Origin: Faeciplasma gallinarum | GTDB taxonomy: Bacteria; Bacillota; Clostridia; Oscillospirales; Ruminococcaceae | Assembly (NCBI GenBank): GCA_018711085.1 | Contig: DVIR01000070.1 | Coordinates: 1-19,366 of the forward strand | DNA: 19,366 nucleotides | Reading direction: 5' to 3' | Part shown: one piece after another, positions 7,036 through 15,358 of the stretch | How positions within the stretch are numbered: the first letter of the stretch is position 1 | Layout: each line of letters begins with the position of its first letter | The notes under the pieces: generated by a model | What the model saw: only the letters and a program-made list of their open reading frames with translations | Database searches by the model: none | What the model was told of the DNA's origin: nothing | Translations under genes and position numbers: made by a program

Positions 7036-8010
7036 TCACGGCTTGCCGCCGTCAGATGTGTCGGGGGCATTATCCCCGCCTGCGTTTTCTTTTCTTTTAT
7101 TGCCCTTTTTGTCCTCTGTCGTCTTAGCGACGATATACCTCGGTCTGTGCTTTACTTCCTCGTATATTCTTGAGATATAGTAGCAGCCTATGCCTATGCA
7201 TTCGAGCACGCCGCCGCCTATGAGCATCAGCACCGACGCCGCAGCGTCAAAGGAGCCCATCGGCACGCCGGCTATGTTCAGTATTATCAGCACAACCGCC
7301 GCAAGCATCACCAAAAGTCCGACGACCGACGATATATAAAGCGGTATTCCGGTGAAGGATGTCAGGTTTCTTATGGCGTAGCCTATGAGCATTCCCGCCG
7401 TCCACTTTCTTTCGCCGCTGAAGCGTTCCGCGACATCGTAGTACACCGTCTTTGTGTCAAAGCCCACCCATCCGGAAAGCGCTCTGAAAAACGTTATCCG
7501 CTCCGGCATCGCCAAAAGCGTGTCTATCACGCGGCGGTCTATAAGCTTAAAATCGGACGAATCCTTCATGTCTATCTTTGACGACGACTGTATCAGCCTG
7601 TAGAAAAATCCCGCCATCGCCCTGTACACAAGGCTTTCACGACCCCTTGAGGACTTTTTGCCCTCGACGACCTGCGCGCCCTCCTGCCAGAGCTCATACA
7701 TCTTGGGTATTACCTGCGGCGGGTGCTGCAAATCGCAGTCCATGACTACCGCAGCGTCGCCCCGACACGCCTCAAGCCCCGCAAAAATCGCGCCCTCCTT
7801 GCCGAAGTTGCGTGAAAACCTGATTCCTCTTATGCGTTCATCCCGCTCATGCTCCGCGCTGATTACATCCCAGCTCGAATCCTTTGAGCCGTCGTCCACA
7901 AAAATCAGCTCATGCTCTATTTTGCTTTCATCCAGCACGCGGCTTATCACCTGCGCGGTGTTTTTTATGTTTCCCTCTTCGTTATAAGATGGTATGACCA
8001 CAGAGAGCAT
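7036..8010 (-). CDS. GT2 family polyprenyl-phosphate glycosyltransferase, CsbB/DPM-like
   Basis: A 324-residue protein. The N-terminal GT-A domain begins LSVVIPSYNEEGNI and contains FVDDGSKDSS, the metal-binding DCDLQHPP (DXD-type) and FSRNFGKEGAIFAGL, all typical of dolichyl/undecaprenyl-phosphate sugar transferases. Two membrane segments follow (about residues 228-252 and 262-285), then a Lys/Glu-rich, low-complexity cytoplasmic tail of some 35 residues. It should transfer a sugar from a nucleotide donor to undecaprenyl phosphate on the inner face of the membrane, supplying the downstream YfhO protein. AAAGGA lies upstream of the ATG on the minus strand. The PHP gene ends 26 bases upstream and yfhO starts 69 bases downstream, so all three are probably one operon. 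The sugar cannot be read from the sequence. Confidence 0.9.
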   Translation of the reverse strand: MLSVVIPSYNEEGNIKNTAQVISRVLDESKIEHELIFVDDGSKDSSWDVISAEHERDERIRGIRFSRNFGKEGAIFAGLEACRGDAAVVMDCDLQHPPQVIPKMYELWQEGAQVVEGKKSSRGRESLVYRAMAGFFYRLIQSSSKIDMKDSSDFKLIDRRVIDTLLAMPERITFFRALSGWVGFDTKTVYYDVAERFSGERKWTAGMLIGYAIRNLTSFTGIPLYISSVVGLLVMLAAVVLIILNIAGVPMGSFDAAASVLMLIGGGVLECIGIGCYYISRIYEEVKHRPRYIVAKTTEDKKGNKRKENAGGDNAPDTSDGGKP

Positions 8011-8036
8011 TTTTTAATTCCTTTCAGTTGCATATA

Positions 8037-8807
8037 TTACCGCCGCAGCAAGGACCTGTCCGCCCTTTTGGGCGTATGCCCTGCCGGCTCTTGAGTAAAG
8101 TATTCCTGCGTCCTTTTAAGTATGCGCTGTATTCGCGGGAACTTGCCGCTTTGGCTGTTTTTGAGCATTGCAAGGTAATCGCACGGCTCGTTTATTTTCG
8201 CATCGGTCTCTATGCCGCCTCCCGGGAAGTCCCAGTAAGCATGCGTATCCGAGCCGCCCGTCATCGCAAGTCCGTATGAGCGGGCATACTCCTTGGCGCG
8301 CTCGTTAAACCTCTCGTCTCGGTGAGAGGCGTTTATCACCTCTACCCCGTCCACTATCCTCGGGTAAAGGCGTATCGTGTTTATATACCATGCCTCTCTG
8401 AACGGGTGAGCATGCACCACGAACCCGCCGTTTTTGTGGACAAGCTCGGCATAGCTGACAAGGTCCATCCGCTCAAGCTCCGGATGCGCATGCAAAAACT
8501 CCTTGTCAAGCCCGTATGTCAAAAACTCCGTCTCGGCATAGGCGTATTCCCAGCCGAAAAAGACCGAAAGCCCAAGCTCGTCGCCGCGCTTTTTAGCCTC
8601 CTCGTAGCCCTGGCAGAAAAGCTCCACCTTTTCATGCCACGGAAGGCTTCTGTCTATCGCGGTGTTTCCGGTGAAGAAATGATCCGTCACAAAGCATCCG
8701 TCGTACCCAAGTCGTTTTAAATTTTCAACCTGCTCCGCTCCGGAGCAGCATCCGCACGCTGAACCCTGAGAGGTGTGCAGGTGCGTTTCATATTTATACA
8801 CACTCAT
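8037..8807 (-). CDS. PHP domain metal-dependent phosphoesterase
   Basis: A 256-residue cytoplasmic protein with the PHP metal-site motifs in order: HLHT (His9, His11), TDHFF (Asp42, His43), a Glu in FFGWEYAYAE, HAHPFRE, INASHRDER and finally GGSDTHAY. These ligate the two or three metals used to hydrolyse phosphoester bonds, as in TrpH-like phosphatases and histidinol-phosphatase relatives. The substrate is unknown. I chose the ATG at 8807 because AGGTGG lies 7 bases upstream on the minus strand and the HLHT motif then falls at the usual position; an upstream in-frame ATG at 8861 would add 18 residues without a good ribosome binding site. It is the first gene of the leftward cluster, 26 bases before the GT2 gene. 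A link to the surface-glycosylation genes is suggested only by the operon. Confidence 0.88.
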   Translation of the reverse strand: MSVYKYETHLHTSQGSACGCCSGAEQVENLKRLGYDGCFVTDHFFTGNTAIDRSLPWHEKVELFCQGYEEAKKRGDELGLSVFFGWEYAYAETEFLTYGLDKEFLHAHPELERMDLVSYAELVHKNGGFVVHAHPFREAWYINTIRLYPRIVDGVEVINASHRDERFNERAKEYARSYGLAMTGGSDTHAYWDFPGGGIETDAKINEPCDYLAMLKNSQSGKFPRIQRILKRTQEYFTQEPAGHTPKRADRSLLRR

Positions 8808-8875
8808 AACAATACCACCTGTTTGCTTTTTTAGGCGCACACTTGTCTGCATCCGCCGCAAAAGCTACGCCTGTC

Positions 8876-8904
8876 ATTATACTACCATGCGCCCCTCAAG
8901 TCAA
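8876..8904 (-). promoter_or_regulatory. Promoter of the PHP–GT2–yfhO operon
   Basis: On the minus strand TTGACT (plus 8899-8904) and a perfect TATAAT (plus 8876-8881) are separated by exactly 17 bases. It lies about 70 bases upstream of the PHP start, and 71 bases from the divergent promoter serving the SGNH genes. Confidence 0.8.
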
Positions 8905-8975
8905 CAAAACCGCGCGTCTTAAAAGCAAAAGCACGGCAAAGACAAGAGAAATCATTAAAATCCGCGCTTTTCTTC

Positions 8976-9004
8976 TTTACACGAAGGCATAATAATGTTA
9001 TAAT
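8976..9004 (+). promoter_or_regulatory. Promoter of the SGNH hydrolase pair
   Basis: TTTACA (8976-8981) and TATAAT (8999-9004) are separated by 17 bases. The expected transcript starts near 9011, giving a leader of about 50 bases before the ATG at 9062. Confidence 0.78.
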
Positions 9005-9061
9005 TTTTTAAACATATTATACGCACTGTATGCACTTATTACGTGTAAGGGAGACGAAGTT

Positions 9062-10336
9062 ATGGCACACATGAAACTTGGAAAAATACTTTGCGCTTGG
9101 CTTGCGGCGCTGATGCTGATGCTGAGCTTTACATCGTGCGCAGGAAGTGAGGAGCCGCAGGAGGTCGAGCAGGACGGATGGGTGTCTATTTGGGCGACAG
9201 CCGCGCAGCTTGCCGACATGGATCAGATTCCTACCGAGCCGAGCCTCAAGGAGAACACCTGCCGGCAGGTTATAAGGGCGTCGATAGCGGGAGACAAAAT
9301 CCGCCTGACATTTTCAAACCAGTACGGAAACATACCTCTTGAGCTTGACAGCGTACACATAGCAAAGCTTTTATATGCGGGAAGTCCCGAAATAGACGTT
9401 TCAACCGACACTGTGGTGACCTTTAACGGCGGCTCCGAGAGCATTTCAATAGAGCCGGGAATGACGGCGACCTCAGACGAGATGGATTTCAGCTTTGAGG
9501 CTTTGGATCTTTTGGCGGTGTCCACAAAGTTCGGCAAATACATAGGCAGCTCGGTGACGTGCCACAAGGAATCCTATGCCTCCGCATGGGTTTGCGAGGG
9601 TGACCACGTTTCCGACCAGACGCTCAGCGGCGTAAAGGTAATGGGAAGCTGGTACTACCTTGTCGGAGCCGACACATGGGCGCCCGCCGGCACAAAGGCA
9701 ATTGTTGCTTTGGGCGACTCGATAACGGACGGCGTCGGCGCATCGACAAACACGTACACCACATGGCCGAACCAACTTGACGAACTGCTAAAGTCCAACC
9801 CCGACACCGCAAACATATCAGTTGTGAACATGGGCATAAGCGGAAACGTGCTTTTGGGCGAATGGGGCGAGACAGCCAAGAACAGGCTTGAGAGGGACGT
9901 GCTCAGCGTCCCGGGAGTCAAGTACTGCATACTTCTGATAGGCATCAACGACATCGGCGGCGCGCAGGAGGACATATCGGAGGACATCATAGCCGACTAC
10001 AAGGAGATAATCGAAACCTGCCACGCAAACGGCATAGAAATATACGCCGGAACGCTTACGCCGGTAAAGGGCAACTTCTACTACTCGGAGCTTCATGAAA
10101 AGATCAGGCTTGCGGTCAACGACTTTGTCATGTCGCCCGATTCGGGATTTGACGGATACATAGACTTCTCCGCATCCATAGCGCGTGAGGACGACCCGGC
10201 GCAGATGAAGGACGAATACAACTGCTCATGGGGAGACTTTTTGCACCCCGGAGACCTGGGATACGAGCAGATGGGCAAGGAGGCTTACGAGAGCCTTCTG
10301 ACCTATTGGGCAGAGCCTGAGCAGGAGGAAGAATAA
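9062..10336 (+). CDS. SGNH/GDSL hydrolase lipoprotein (XynE-like esterase)
   Basis: A 424-residue protein. The N-terminus is a lipoprotein signal peptide: basic MAHMKLGK, a hydrophobic core, and Cys in SFTSCAGS as the likely lipidated residue, followed by an acidic linker. An N-terminal beta-rich domain (about 40-205) has the WVSIWATAAQ...CRQVIRASIAGDKIRLTFSNQYGN pattern found in XynE-like secreted esterases. The SGNH domain follows: GDSITDG with Ser220 as nucleophile, a block II Gly in GISGN, GINDIGG with Asn296, and DFLHPGDLGY with His395 and Asp392. It probably removes acetyl or other acyl groups from a carbohydrate at the cell surface. AAGGGAG lies 8 bases before the ATG. A paralog follows on the same strand, so the two may be one transcript. 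The true substrate is unknown. Confidence 0.9.
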   Translation: MAHMKLGKILCAWLAALMLMLSFTSCAGSEEPQEVEQDGWVSIWATAAQLADMDQIPTEPSLKENTCRQVIRASIAGDKIRLTFSNQYGNIPLELDSVHIAKLLYAGSPEIDVSTDTVVTFNGGSESISIEPGMTATSDEMDFSFEALDLLAVSTKFGKYIGSSVTCHKESYASAWVCEGDHVSDQTLSGVKVMGSWYYLVGADTWAPAGTKAIVALGDSITDGVGASTNTYTTWPNQLDELLKSNPDTANISVVNMGISGNVLLGEWGETAKNRLERDVLSVPGVKYCILLIGINDIGGAQEDISEDIIADYKEIIETCHANGIEIYAGTLTPVKGNFYYSELHEKIRLAVNDFVMSPDSGFDGYIDFSASIAREDDPAQMKDEYNCSWGDFLHPGDLGYEQMGKEAYESLLTYWAEPEQEEE

Positions 10337-10343
10337 AAAATCA

Positions 10344-10376
10344 CCGCCGCAGTTTGACGCATTGCCTCTGCGGCGG
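10344..10376 (+). terminator. Stem-loop between the two SGNH genes (possible attenuator)
   Basis: CCGCCGCAG (10344-10352) pairs perfectly with CTGCGGCGG (10368-10376) around a 15-base loop. A run of A precedes it, and only CAAAATTT follows, so termination would be partial at best. It could stabilise the upstream mRNA end and lower expression of the second gene. It overlaps an in-frame upstream ATG (10354) of that gene, which argues against that start. Confidence 0.5.
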
Positions 10377-10419
10377 CAAAATTTATCGCGAGCAGCTATA
10401 TCGAAAGGATGATTTTAAT

Positions 10420-11565
10420 ATGAAAGACAAATGGACAGCCACGTGGGGCGCCGCCATGCTGACCGCAGGCGACGAGCAGATACCCAAAAACCCCTGCCTT
10501 TGCGGCTCAACGCTCAGGCAGCAGATAAGGGTGAGCATAGGCGGCAGGAGCTTGCGGCTTGCCTTGTCAAACGAGTACGGAAACGGGGATCTTGAAATAA
10601 AGAAAATCACCATAGCAAGGCTTTTATCCCCCTCTTCAAGCGAAATAGACGTCTTGTCGGCAAGGCAGCTGACATTAGAACAAAACTGCTCCTTTACCGT
10701 GCCGGCGGGAAAGCGGGTGTACTTAGACGAGCTTGAGTACGACGTCAGTGAGATGGAGGATTTTGCCGTGACAATGGAGCTTGGGGCTGTGCCCGAGGTG
10801 CTGACCTGCCACACAGCTTCAAGGTGCTCGGCGTGGATAGTGAGCGGCGAGCGGGCTGACGAGAGAATATACGACAGCTTTGAAGAGATGACATCGTGGT
10901 ACTTCATAGCGGAGCTTGACGTGACGGCGGCGGAGGGCAGCGAGGTTATAGTATGCTTCGGAGATTCCCTCACCGACGGAGCAAGCGTCACAACAAACGG
11001 CTTTGCAAGGTACACCGACGAGCTGTCAAGGCGTTTAAGATCTGATCCGCGCTTATGCAGGCTTGCGGTGGTGAACATGGGCATAGGCGCCACGGCTCTT
11101 TTCAGGTACGGCGGAGACATTGCGGGAACGGTAAGGGCAAACAGGGACATACTCGGCGTGCCGGGAGTTAAGTATGCGGTGCTCTTCATGGGCGTAAACG
11201 ACATCGGCGGAGCGCAAAGCGACATATCGGGCGAGCTGATAAGCCACTACAAATCGGTCATCAGCCGCTGCCACGCAAACGGCATAAAGATATACGGAGC
11301 GACTATCACACCGTTTAAGGGCAACGGATACTATTCCGAGCTTCACGAAAAGATACGCCTTGCGGCAAACGAGTTTATCCTCTCGGACGACTCGGGCTAC
11401 GACGGCTGCATAGACCTCGCCTCGATCATGTGCGACCCGTCCGACCCGCAAAAGTTAAACGACTGCTACGTTTCGGTATGGAACGACTATCTTCACTTCA
11501 ACGACAGCGGCTATTGCAGAGTGGGCGACGAGGTTTACTCCTTCCTCGAGTCCAAAATCAAATAA
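10420..11565 (+). CDS. SGNH/GDSL hydrolase, paralog without a signal peptide
   Basis: A 381-residue paralog of the preceding lipoprotein, aligned throughout: WTATWGAAM near the start, LRQQIRVSIGGRSLRLALSNEYGN, the nucleophile motif GDSLTDG with Ser183, the block II MGIGAT, GVNDIGGAQSDIS with Asn260, and DYLHFNDSGY with His359 and Asp357. The C-terminal half shares long matching stretches with the first copy (CHANGI.IY.., KGN.YYSELHEKIRLA.N.F), so this is a tandem duplication. The ATG at 10420 has AAAGGATG about 9 bases upstream. It leaves no signal peptide, so this copy should be cytoplasmic and may deacylate imported saccharides. An upstream in-frame ATG at 10354 would add 22 residues (THCLCGG...) that do not form a signal peptide and would start inside the stem-loop. 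Confidence 0.88.
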   Translation: MKDKWTATWGAAMLTAGDEQIPKNPCLCGSTLRQQIRVSIGGRSLRLALSNEYGNGDLEIKKITIARLLSPSSSEIDVLSARQLTLEQNCSFTVPAGKRVYLDELEYDVSEMEDFAVTMELGAVPEVLTCHTASRCSAWIVSGERADERIYDSFEEMTSWYFIAELDVTAAEGSEVIVCFGDSLTDGASVTTNGFARYTDELSRRLRSDPRLCRLAVVNMGIGATALFRYGGDIAGTVRANRDILGVPGVKYAVLFMGVNDIGGAQSDISGELISHYKSVISRCHANGIKIYGATITPFKGNGYYSELHEKIRLAANEFILSDDSGYDGCIDLASIMCDPSDPQKLNDCYVSVWNDYLHFNDSGYCRVGDEVYSFLESKIK

Positions 11566-11602
11566 TAACCGCCGCGGCCGTGATGCCATGAGATATATGA
11601 CA

Positions 11603-11645
11603 GAGAAAGCCCCCGACTTTTATGCAATGTCGGGGGCTTTCTTTT
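11603..11645. terminator. Strong terminator after the SGNH pair
   Basis: GAAAGCCCCCGAC (11605-11617) pairs perfectly with GTCGGGGGCTTTC (11629-11641) around an 11-base loop, and TTTT follows at 11642-11645. It ends the rightward SGNH genes. It may also act on the leftward EF-G-like gene, whose stop is about 30 bases away, although the minus-strand T tract (CTTTCTCTG) is poorer. Confidence 0.85.
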
Positions 11646-11677
11646 GAAAGGATGTTATAATGAAAAATCGAAATGTA

Positions 11678-13747
11678 TCAATCGTCGTTTGACTTGTACT
11701 TTGCGATTATGTCCGCCGCAAGCATCGGAGGAACCTGGTCATAGCGAAGTCTTTCAAGCGTAAACTCGCCCATTCCCCTTGTCATCTGACGGACGGTCAT
11801 GGCAAAGTCATGCGTTTCAGCCTCGGGGATTTCCGCAGATATAGTGGAAAGTCCCTTCTTTGACGCGGGGGTTATGCCCAGAACTCTTCCGCGGCGCTTG
11901 TTCAGCTCGCCCATCATGTCGCCGGTGTTTTCATCGGGGATGGTTACCTCAAGGTTGTCAATCGGCTCTAAGAGCACGGGGTTTGCCTGCTTCATGCCTT
12001 CCTTGAACGCAATGGACGCCGCAAGCTTGAAGGACATTTCGGAGGAGTCAACCGGATGATATGATCCGTCAACAAGCGTAGCCTTTACGCCGACAACCGG
12101 AAATCCCGCCAGCACGCCCTTCTTCATGCAGTCCTGAAGTCCCTTTTCAACTGCGGGGAAGAAGTTTTTAGGCACCGCTCCGCCGAACACGTTTTCCTCA
12201 AACACAAGCTCGTCGCTGTCGCACGGCTCAAACTCTATCCATACGTCTCCGTACTGTCCGTGTCCGCCGGACTGCTTCTTGTGTCTGCCCTGAACCTTTA
12301 CCTTCTTTCTTATGGTCTCCTTGTAGGAAACCTTGGGGACGGATGTCACGACATCCACGCCGAAACCGTTCTTGAGCTTTGCAAGGGTGGACTCTATATG
12401 CTGCTCTCCGAGGCCGGAAAGTATCTGCTCAAACGTGGTGTCGTCCTGCTTGTATGACAGGGACAGATCCTCCTCCAAAAGCCTTTGGATAGCCGTAGAA
12501 ATCTTTGACTCGTCGCCCTGAGTCTTTGCCTTTATGCAGACAGAGTAGCAGGGTCTGGGGAATGTGAGCTTCTTAAACGCCACAACTCTTGACGGGTCGC
12601 ATATCGTGTCGTTGGTGTTTACAGACATCTTTGTCGCCACAACTATATCGCCCGCCGTCGCATAGGGAACTTCAATCTGCTTCTTGCCGACAAGGTTTAA
12701 AAGCTTGCCGACTTTTTCGGTGGTGCTTGTTGTTGCGTTGAGTATTTCTTTATTGGTCTCTATCTTTCCGCTTATGACCTTTATGTAAGACATCTTGCCC
12801 ACAAACGGGTCGGCAACCGTCTTGAACACAAACGCCGCAAGCGGCTCGTTCGCGTCGCACTTGATTGAAACGTCATTTCCCGCGGCGTTTTTGGCCTTAA
12901 TGTCCGGCTGGTCGCTCGCAGAGGGCAAAAGCGCGGAAATCTCGTCTAAGAGCATATCCACGCAGTCTAGGTTTGCTGCGGAAACGCAGGTTACGGGCGT
13001 GATCATGCCGTTTATTATGCCGTTGCGTATTCCGGACACAAGCTCCTCATGGGTGAACTTTTCGCCGTCCAAAAACTTGAGCATAAGCTCCTCGTCCGTC
13101 TCGGCAACAGCCTCCGACATCGCCTCGATGAATCCGTCTATTCTGTATGTAGGCTCAGGCTCTCCCGCATCTATGCGCTCGCCCTTGGGGCCGTACTTAT
13201 AGTTCTTCATCGCAAGAAGGTCGTAATAGGAAACTATCTTGTTGTCCTTTATCAGCGGAACTACAAGCGGGCAGACGGAAGAACCGAACTCGGTCTTGAG
13301 CTTTGTGATAACGTTTGAATAGTTTGCGTTGTCGTCGTCTATCTTTGTGACTACAAACATGTGCGGCGTCTTGTGCTCAACCGCGCACTCGTATGCTTTT
13401 TTTGTTCCGACATGTATTCCGGACTTTGCGGACACCGTTATCATCACGCAGTCCGCCGCATATACGCCCTCTATAAGTCCTCCGGCATAATCGAAAAGAC
13501 CGGGCGTGTCAAGTATGTTTACCTTTATGCCGTCCTTTTCGTAGTATGAAAGAGAAGTATATATTGAGCACTTTTTAGCTATCTCAATAGGCGTGTAATC
13601 CGAAACGGTGTTGCCGTCAGCAGTCTTTCCCAACCTGTCGGTGGCGCCCGCCTTATAAAGCAGAGCCTCGCACAGAGCCGTCTTTCCCGAGCCGGAATGT
13701 CCGGTTATTGCTATGTTTTTAATGTGTTTGCTGTCATAGTTCTTCAA
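11678..13747 (-). CDS. EF-G-like translational GTPase (FusA2 type)
   Basis: A 689-residue protein with the EF-G domain order. The G domain has P-loop GHSGSGKT (16-23), DTPG (80-83) and TKID (134-137) in place of the usual NKMD. Domain II follows at about 300-375 and domains III-V after it, including the domain IV stretch HKKQSGGHGQYGDVWIEFEP. The switch I region reads TPIEIAKKCSI rather than the EF-G signature ERGITI. This matches the EF-G-like or FusA2 family, paralogs of EF-G whose role in translation is poorly defined; it is unlikely to be the main EF-G, and no rpsL, rpsG or tuf gene is nearby. The start codon is TTG at 13745-13747 with GGAGAG about 6 bases upstream on the minus strand. 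It is a single-gene unit with its own promoter and leader hairpin. Confidence 0.9.
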   Translation of the reverse strand: MKNYDSKHIKNIAITGHSGSGKTALCEALLYKAGATDRLGKTADGNTVSDYTPIEIAKKCSIYTSLSYYEKDGIKVNILDTPGLFDYAGGLIEGVYAADCVMITVSAKSGIHVGTKKAYECAVEHKTPHMFVVTKIDDDNANYSNVITKLKTEFGSSVCPLVVPLIKDNKIVSYYDLLAMKNYKYGPKGERIDAGEPEPTYRIDGFIEAMSEAVAETDEELMLKFLDGEKFTHEELVSGIRNGIINGMITPVTCVSAANLDCVDMLLDEISALLPSASDQPDIKAKNAAGNDVSIKCDANEPLAAFVFKTVADPFVGKMSYIKVISGKIETNKEILNATTSTTEKVGKLLNLVGKKQIEVPYATAGDIVVATKMSVNTNDTICDPSRVVAFKKLTFPRPCYSVCIKAKTQGDESKISTAIQRLLEEDLSLSYKQDDTTFEQILSGLGEQHIESTLAKLKNGFGVDVVTSVPKVSYKETIRKKVKVQGRHKKQSGGHGQYGDVWIEFEPCDSDELVFEENVFGGAVPKNFFPAVEKGLQDCMKKGVLAGFPVVGVKATLVDGSYHPVDSSEMSFKLAASIAFKEGMKQANPVLLEPIDNLEVTIPDENTGDMMGELNKRRGRVLGITPASKKGLSTISAEIPEAETHDFAMTVRQMTRGMGEFTLERLRYDQVPPMLAADIIAKYKSNDD

Positions 13748-13778
13748 TTTGATCTCTCCATTCGGGTCTACATTCGTG

Positions 13779-13805
13779 GCTTTTATTGCTTTTCAACAAT
13801 AAAGC
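13779..13805 (-). promoter_or_regulatory. Hairpin in the leader of the EF-G-like gene
   Basis: On the minus strand GCTTTATTG (plus 13797-13805) pairs with CAATAAAAGC (plus 13779-13788), nine pairs with one bulged A around an 8-base loop. It lies in the roughly 65-base leader between the promoter and the TTG start, with no T run after it. A regulatory role is inferred only. Confidence 0.35.
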
Positions 13806-13821
13806 TTAACGTCACCATTTC

Positions 13822-13850
13822 ATTATATATCACTTTTGACAAGATATCAA
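13822..13850 (-). promoter_or_regulatory. Promoter of the EF-G-like gene
   Basis: On the minus strand TTGATA (plus 13845-13850) and TATAAT (plus 13822-13827) are separated by exactly 17 bases, about 75 bases upstream of the TTG start. The rest of the gap to ypeB (to 14008) holds an 8-bp inverted repeat, GCGCCGCA (13921-13928) and TGCGGCGC (13984-13991), separated by 55 bases; no clear ypeB terminator is seen. Confidence 0.75.
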
Positions 13851-14008
13851 TACCAAATTTGTGCCATTATAATTGTGTATTCTGCATAAAGCGTTAAAAG
13901 GGCGAGTATTTGTGCCAAAGGCGCCGCAGTCGAGCATGCATACATAAAATCTTTGTTAAGACTCACCGGTCTGAATGCTTTCTTGCGGCGCTCACGCCAT
14001 GCAAATTC

Positions 14009-15358
14009 TTATACAGTCAGCACGCTGCCCTCAAGCTCTCTCAGGATGAGTATATCCTCCTCGTCGCCCGTTTGGCAGTTCACATACACCAAGACGGTTT
14101 TGCCGTCGCTTGACTGGCACTTAAACTCCCGACAGAGCTTTTCTTCAACGCTGTCGGAGGGTATCACCGCAAGCGACGAGCCTACGACGCTCAGCATCGG
14201 CGAAAGCTTTTCCTGGCACTCCATCACGCTAAGAGCCGGCTCTTCAAGCCTTCTGTCATAGTGGTTTACTATAAAGCCCCTTGCGTCAAAGCCCAAAATC
14301 TCGCCGTTGTCAAGCGCTACCGCAACCTTTATGAGGTCTGTGTAGCATGTCACGCCGTCGTCGTTGTAGGCAAAGTTTATCGTGCACACGTTGTCGTAGC
14401 TTTCATAGTAGGTTGTTTCCATGCTTTGTATGCCGAGGCTTTCAAGATACGCCTGCGCATACTCCTTTGCCTCCTCGGGGGTTATCTCGGACGACGAGGG
14501 ATGCCTGCTTTTGAGCATGTAGCATATATAGCCGCCGTTTTTGGTTACGGCGCAGCTCACGCCGTCCCCCTCAAATCTGTAGGAGGGCATTTTTGAATCC
14601 TCGGAGTATTCCGACTCCTTCAGCTCCCACGCCTCTACGCCGCAGCTTTGGGCAGCTTTTTGTATCGCGTCCTCCCCCGAAACCTCCGGAGCGTCTTTAC
14701 ACATGCGCGGCTCTTTGTCGAGGATGTGGTCGGAATACGGGCCGTCGTATATCAGCTTCGGCGTGTTTTCAAAGGCGTCCTCTATCTCGGCAAAGCCGTC
14801 GCCAACAAGGCTGTCTGCGCCCTGTGCCACCTCTTTGAACAGCTCCGTGACCGAGCTGTCACTTGACAAAAGCTCCGCGCGCATCTGCCAAAGCAGCTCG
14901 GAGAGCTTTTGAGCAGACTCGCAAAGCATATTCATCTTTGAGTAGTCCTCGTAAGACGGTTCGTCGCCGTCTGACGCCTTCTTTGCAAGCGCGCTCGCAT
15001 AGTTTCCGACCTGCGAGAAGAATTTCTCCGTCTTTTCAAGGTCCATGTCCGACACCGGCAGCCTGCTCAAGGCATCCCTTGCCCTGTAGGAATCGGATAT
15101 AAGCTCGCTTGAAAGTTCGCTGAGCATCTTTTCGGAGGCGGAGTACATGCCCTTTGTGAGGGAAACGGAGAGCTTGTCCGCGCTTTCCGCCAAGTCCTCC
15201 ACCGCGAGCATGTATCCGTACTCTATTTTGTTGCCTGCGCTCCTGAGCCTGTTCATATATATGATGTTTGACGCGCCCAAAACCGCAATTATGGCAAGGG
15301 AAAAGGAAACTATCCTCGCCAGGGTGCGTTTTGAGACGACGGTTTTCATCTTTTGCAT
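14009..15358 (-). CDS. ypeB: Germination protein YpeB
   Basis: About 449 residues from the chosen start. A short basic N-terminus leads into one membrane segment (IVSFSLAIIAVLGASNIIYM), an export anchor. A long helical N-terminal domain follows, then the family motif TPKLIYDGPYSDHI and a C-terminal half with repeated PepSY-like modules (ITPEEAKEYAQAYLESLG, GYICYMLKSRHP, EILGFDARGFIVNH). YpeB is made in the forespore, sits at the spore inner membrane, and is needed for the cortex-lytic enzyme SleB to be stable and active, so the organism probably forms spores. The ATG at 15358 has GGAAAGGCAGG just upstream on the minus strand; an in-frame ATG at 15421 lacks a good site and would add 21 residues. 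The usual partner sleB is not adjacent, since the upstream neighbour is the divergent fba. Confidence 0.9.
   Translation of the reverse strand: MQKMKTVVSKRTLARIVSFSLAIIAVLGASNIIYMNRLRSAGNKIEYGYMLAVEDLAESADKLSVSLTKGMYSASEKMLSELSSELISDSYRARDALSRLPVSDMDLEKTEKFFSQVGNYASALAKKASDGDEPSYEDYSKMNMLCESAQKLSELLWQMRAELLSSDSSVTELFKEVAQGADSLVGDGFAEIEDAFENTPKLIYDGPYSDHILDKEPRMCKDAPEVSGEDAIQKAAQSCGVEAWELKESEYSEDSKMPSYRFEGDGVSCAVTKNGGYICYMLKSRHPSSSEITPEEAKEYAQAYLESLGIQSMETTYYESYDNVCTINFAYNDDGVTCYTDLIKVAVALDNGEILGFDARGFIVNHYDRRLEEPALSVMECQEKLSPMLSVVGSSLAVIPSDSVEEKLCREFKCQSSDGKTVLVYVNCQTGDEEDILILRELEGSVLTV

Noticed and set aside
10354..10419. Earlier start for the second SGNH hydrolase
   Set aside because: It would begin inside the intergenic stem-loop without a ribosome binding site, and the extra residues are not a signal peptide. 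The ATG at 10420 fits the paralog alignment better.
11660..11692. Tiny plus-strand frame after the SGNH terminator with AAAGGATG and ATG
   Set aside because: Ten codons overlapping the end of the EF-G-like gene on the other strand; no promoter or conservation evidence.
13921..13991. Inverted repeat GCGCCGCA / TGCGGCGC as a ypeB terminator
   Set aside because: The arms are only 8 bp, 55 bases apart, and no T run follows on the minus strand, so a terminator call is not justified.
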